Shown in pieces: positions 61,348-64,000 of a DNA stretch of 64,000 nucleotides. The notes below the pieces were generated by a model. It was given only the letters and a program-made list of their open reading frames with translations. It made no database searches and was not told the origin of the DNA. The stretch is from Desulfoscipio geothermicus. Lineage in GTDB: Bacteria; Bacillota; Desulfotomaculia; Desulfotomaculales; Desulfallaceae. The translations under genes and the position numbers were made by a program. The stretch is taken from positions 34,479 through 98,478 of the forward strand of contig JAENYS010000010.1 in the NCBI GenBank assembly GCA_016841645.1. The letters are read 5' to 3'. Positions within the stretch are counted from its first letter, which is position 1. The number at the start of each line of letters is the position of its first letter.

Positions 61348-62025
61348 TTATCTGCTCGCTAAATTGTTGCCCTTGGCTTTCCCGGCGGCCAACTGCTCCA
61401 GCCAGGCGCACCAGTGGCTAAGATCCTGCCCGGTGCGGGCGGAAGTTATAAATACCTGCTGATCGCTGTTAATCTTCTGTATTTCCTCAAGACAGGCGGG
61501 CAGGTCAAAATCAGTATACGGCAATAAATCCACTTTACTGATCACCGTGGCTACTGCTTCCCTGAATATACCGGGGTATTTGGCCGGTTTATCACTGCCC
61601 TCGGTAACACTCAACAGAGCTACTTTGGCATGTTCCCCCAGGTCGAAGGATACCGGACAGACTAAATTACCCACGTTTTCGATGAATAACAGGTTCAGTT
61701 GGTCAAGTGATACTTCCTGCAGAGCCCGGGCCACCATGTCGGCAGTAAGGTGGCACACTCCTTCGGTATTAATTTGTACAACCGTCACACCGGCCCTCTC
61801 AATCCGCTCCGCATCCCTGGTCGTATATAGATCCCCCACCACAACGCCTAATTTTAGCTTACCTCGCAATAACTCCGCGGTTTTTTCCAGCAGTGCAGTT
61901 TTACCGGAACCAGGAGCACTGATTAGATTGATTACAGTTACTCGATTATTATTGAACAAAACCCGGTTCTCCCCGGCCTGGCCCGCATTGGCGCTCAACA
62001 AATCTTTACCTACAATTACCTTCAA
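61348..62025 (-). CDS. hypB: Hydrogenase nickel incorporation GTPase HypB
   Basis: 225 residues. GTPase that helps load nickel. Walker A SAPGSGKTALLEKT, G-domain metal site in NTEGVCHLTADMV, Walker B-like LLFIENVGNLVCP, and SKVDLLPY. The His-rich or CxxCGC N-terminal nickel-storage segment of some HypB proteins is absent. Lies between hypA and hypC. Confidence 0.95.
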   Translation of the reverse strand: MKVIVGKDLLSANAGQAGENRVLFNNNRVTVINLISAPGSGKTALLEKTAELLRGKLKLGVVVGDLYTTRDAERIERAGVTVVQINTEGVCHLTADMVARALQEVSLDQLNLLFIENVGNLVCPVSFDLGEHAKVALLSVTEGSDKPAKYPGIFREAVATVISKVDLLPYTDFDLPACLEEIQKINSDQQVFITSARTGQDLSHWCAWLEQLAAGKAKGNNLASR

Positions 62026-62078
62026 TTGGTAACCTTTCCTTTCATAACAGCAATTTTCTTATACCAAAACCAAGCTCG

Positions 62079-62420
62079 TCATTCACCTTCATAATAATCC
62101 ACATACAATTCCCTACCTTTGACTAACGCAGCATTTACAGCTGTACAGTTAGGACAGCTGTAAAGGTAACCCTCAGGGCGAAACTCATAGGCGCATTCCC
62201 GGCACTTTAAAAGGAGGGTCCTTTTTTCTATGGCCAGTTCCGAGCCGGCACAAACGGTGCCTTCGGTCAATATAGCAAAGGCGAATTCCAGCGTTTCGGG
62301 CAGCGCTCCGTAGTATTCACCAACAACCAGCTGAACTTTTGTGACTTTTTTAATATTGTTTTCTATAGCGCTTTTGACGACCATATCTATAAGGGCTTGA
62401 ATTAAAGATAATTCATGCAC
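62079..62420 (-). CDS. hypA: Hydrogenase nickel incorporation protein HypA
   Basis: 113 residues. Nickel-binding HypA begins with MHELSLIQALIDMV, whose His2 is the nickel ligand. The zinc site is CRECAYEFRP followed by CPNC. The start is GTG at 62420, six bases after GGGAGGG. That box is partly supplied by the end of the 30-bp repeat upstream. First gene of the hypABCDE run. Confidence 0.95.
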   Translation of the reverse strand: MHELSLIQALIDMVVKSAIENNIKKVTKVQLVVGEYYGALPETLEFAFAILTEGTVCAGSELAIEKRTLLLKCRECAYEFRPEGYLYSCPNCTAVNAALVKGRELYVDYYEGE

Positions 62421-62427
62421 TGCCGCC

Positions 62428-62523
62428 CTCCCGTTTCAACCATTAACGGTTACATCGGCGCTGAATTTGCCGGTACCGGAGCCAAGACAACAACTCCCGT
62501 TTCAACCATTAACGGTTACATCG
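62428..62523. CRISPR. Two-copy 30-bp direct repeat with CRISPR-like spacing, no cas genes
   Basis: Identical 30-bp copies at 62428-62457 and 62494-62523 flank a 36-bp unique segment. Read on the minus strand the repeat contains GTTAATGGTTGAAAC; the GTTGAAAC resembles the 3' end of many type I/III repeats. Inside is the near-palindrome AACCATTAACGGTT. But there are only two copies, no leader or cas genes, and the first copy provides the GGGAG of the hypA ribosome binding site. So an orphan mini-array or a duplicated regulatory/leader element of the hyp operon are both possible. Confidence 0.4.
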
Positions 62524-62670
62524 ACCCAACGCCTATTAACGATCCCCATGCTAATAACCGCCTTTTCATAGATGATTATTTTTTTATCGTTCTTATCTAT
62601 CTATATTATGATCTAACCTATTTATGAAATCGAAGCATTTGACTTCACCAAAAATACGGGACACGTCTCA

Positions 62671-62885
62671 ACCAAAAAAACGGCTCAAAGGCCGTCTTTT
62701 TTTTGTTTGTCTATTGCCTGCATAACCGTTTCCTACTCCCTTACCGGCGCCGTTTTTCATACCCTGGCCGTTACCGTTACCTAGTGGCCCACTTCCATCA
62801 CAATTGCCGTTCCCCTTACATCTAGCCTGTTCAGCATGTTAGTTGCTCTGGACGGCAGCAGGTCCAGGTTGGTCTCCCGCTTCAT
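62671..62885 (-). pseudogene. Possible frameshifted small Gly/Asn-rich protein
   Basis: An ATG at 62885 overlaps the stop of the upstream small gene (ATGA) and opens a 34-codon frame. Shifted by one frame, the same DNA encodes RCKGNGNCDGSGPLGNGNGQ and then GMKNGAGKGVGNGYAGNRQ, a biased Gly/Asn-rich sequence with two cysteines that is unlikely by chance. The frame has no start of its own. Perhaps a decayed small protein; weak. Confidence 0.25.
62674..62704. terminator. Bidirectional terminator between the hyp leader and a small ORF
   Basis: ACGGC-TCAAAG-GCCGT with A and T runs on both sides, so it can end transcription in either direction. 62524-62670 otherwise is AT-rich and probably holds the hypA promoter. 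Confidence 0.6.
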
Positions 62886-63055
62886 GTTAGTTCTGAGGAG
62901 GAATATAAAAAATTTTTGCCTACAAAAAAGAAAATAATTAAAAACAAATAAATAATAACTAATTTAAATAGTTTTATAGAAAAGAATTCTTTAAATACTG
63001 GTTTAATTTCTTCGGGTAGTTGATCTTTAGGGTCCTGTTGGTCTATCATTATCAT
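62882..63055 (-). CDS. Small single-span membrane protein
   Basis: 57 residues from ATG 63055, behind GAGGTG. An acidic N-terminus (DQQDPKDQLPEEIKP) is followed by one membrane helix (LFKLVIIYLFLIIFFFVG). Family unknown. AT-rich. Confidence 0.45.
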   Translation of the reverse strand: MIMIDQQDPKDQLPEEIKPVFKEFFSIKLFKLVIIYLFLIIFFFVGKNFLYSSSELT

Positions 63056-63258
63056 ATGGAAGCACCTCTTCTGTATGGAAGTTGTTTTGTCCAATTCACT
63101 ATACCAAAATGAAGGGGTGTTTTTTATTGTCAAGGGACATTTTTTACATGCTTTGACGCCTTTTGTTAACTAATGTTGAGCCTATTATTGTTGTGCGAAA
63201 GTTGAGTTTATAGACTAAAAAAATATTGTTGATAAATTGAAAGGAGTTATCTATAATA

Positions 63259-63578
63259 ATGCAAATAAACGAATATTTTAAATATGCTGATAAAATGCTG
63301 ACTCTTTTACCAAAGGGAGTCTTTCTTTTGGTTAAAGCAGATAATCGGATAAATACTATGACTATAGGATGGGGCACTTTGGGTTATATGTGGTCTAAAC
63401 CAGTCATTATGGTTGCAGTAAGATATTTACGTCATACTTATAAACTTCTTGAAAACGCAGATAATTTTCCATTAGCATTCCTTTAAATGATAATTTTAAA
63501 AGATGCCTTGCTGGAGCCGGCAGTACATCAGGCAGAGATATTGAAAAATTTAAGAAATTTGAGGGGTGTACTTTTTAA
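63259..63578 (+). pseudogene. Frameshifted and truncated flavin-reductase-like protein
   Basis: The ATG at 63259 follows AAAGGAG and opens like the small clostridial flavin reductase family (LPKGVFLLVKADNRINTMTI, GWGTLGYMWSKPVIMVAVR, HTYKLLENADNF). A one-base shift near 63474 moves the expected continuation (SIPLNDNFKRCLAGAGSTSG, RDIEKFKKFEG) into another frame that stops at 63578. About half of the protein is missing. Not functional. Confidence 0.7.
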
Positions 63579-63915
63579 ACTCTGTTTTTGCACGTTCATT
63601 AACGTTCTATATTAGTGTTATCTATTTAAGAAATCAACTATAACCAACAACAATCTACCAGAAGGTGGGTGCTGCTTGAGGTTAAAATGTATTGTCTGTC
63701 TGACTTCGAATACTTTGCTTGCTCCAGTTGTAGGGGTTTCGTCCATGAAGTTTATTTAACTGGCCTAAATTACCTGTTGTAACAAAGCGTCCAAAATGAT
63801 AACATATCAAATGTCGCCGCTACGGCGGCAGTGCAGAAAACCAAGTCAGGGCAATAATGGTAAGCGGTAGTTTTGGTAGTTTAAACCGAACTACAGCAGC
63901 AACCACAAATTGCCA
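63579..63915. other. Non-coding region upstream of the rRNA leader
   Basis: No gene is supported. A short hairpin (CGCCG-CTA-CGGCG near 63815) and several short inverted repeats are visible; nothing else is recognised. Confidence 0.35.
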
Positions 63916-64000
63916 TTGACACAGACGGACACAAAGTGCTACAACACAATTCCGGTCGCGAAAACGACCGCACGGTCCTTGAAAACTAAACAGTGCAAAG
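63916..64000 (+). promoter_or_regulatory. Promoter and leader of a probable rRNA operon
   Basis: TTGACA at 63916-63921 has CTACAA 17 nt downstream as a weak -10. A hairpin CGGTCG-CGAAAA-CGACCG follows, and then CCTTGAAAACTAAACAGTGC, a sequence typical of Firmicute rRNA leaders and spacers. The rRNA gene itself would start beyond the window. Confidence 0.55.

Noticed and set aside
62524..62560. Degenerate third copy of the 30-bp repeat
   Set aside because: Only CTATTAACG and a few more bases agree, with different spacing; not enough to call a copy.

Overview
The window looks like chromosomal DNA of an endospore-forming, anaerobic Firmicute of the Desulfotomaculum/Pelotomaculum type (Peptococcaceae in the broad sense). 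The evidence is spore genes (an alpha/beta-type small acid-soluble protein, its protease gpr, ylbJ), the Firmicute order coaD-ylbJ-yceD-rpmF-fapR-plsX-fab-rnc-ftsY, an S-layer (SLH) protein, GGAGG-type ribosome binding sites with many TTG/GTG starts, and a complete [NiFe]-hydrogenase region. The genus is an inference from gene content.

Bases 1-4600 hold the end of a GntR-type regulator with a TrkA-C domain, a polar amino acid ABC transporter operon and an unknown membrane protein. Bases 4270-8160 are the riboflavin operon ribD-ribE-ribBA-ribH behind a consensus promoter, an FMN riboswitch and a terminator. Bases 8200-15300 carry rpmB, recG, the SASP gene facing gpr, rsmD, coaD, a coiled-coil protein and ylbJ. 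Bases 15440-24930 are the lipid/division cluster: yceD, rpmF, then fapR (its promoter overlapped by a FapR box), plsX, fabH, fabK, fabD, fabG, acpP, fabF, rnc and ftsY. smc, usually found between rnc and ftsY, is absent.

Bases 25000-52300 are an accessory stretch. It holds a DUF3160/CapA lipoprotein pair, a polysaccharide deacetylase, a Y-family polymerase with a LexA-type box, a nitroreductase, an HD-domain protein, a very large hybrid histidine kinase with two kinase cores and its SARP-type response regulator, a divergent HTH regulator, an SLH surface protein, a degenerate receiver protein, a TipAS fragment, a dicarboxylate/glutamate symporter, a MarR-MATE efflux pair and a rifamycin phosphotransferase-like enzyme. 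Gene remnants are scattered through it: ferredoxin-type, ISL3-like, LuxR-like, CBS and P-type ATPase.

Bases 52390-62420 are a hydrogenase region. On the minus strand lie hypA-B-C-D-E, hypF, the small and large [NiFe] subunits and a ferritin-like diiron protein; the maturation protease is divergent. The small subunit has Ser and Asn where the two N-terminal cysteines of the proximal iron-sulfur cluster should be, and its Tat signal is gone. The large subunit and all maturation factors look intact. Upstream of hypA are two copies of a 30-bp repeat with CRISPR-like spacing and no cas genes. The window ends in what looks like the leader of an rRNA operon.
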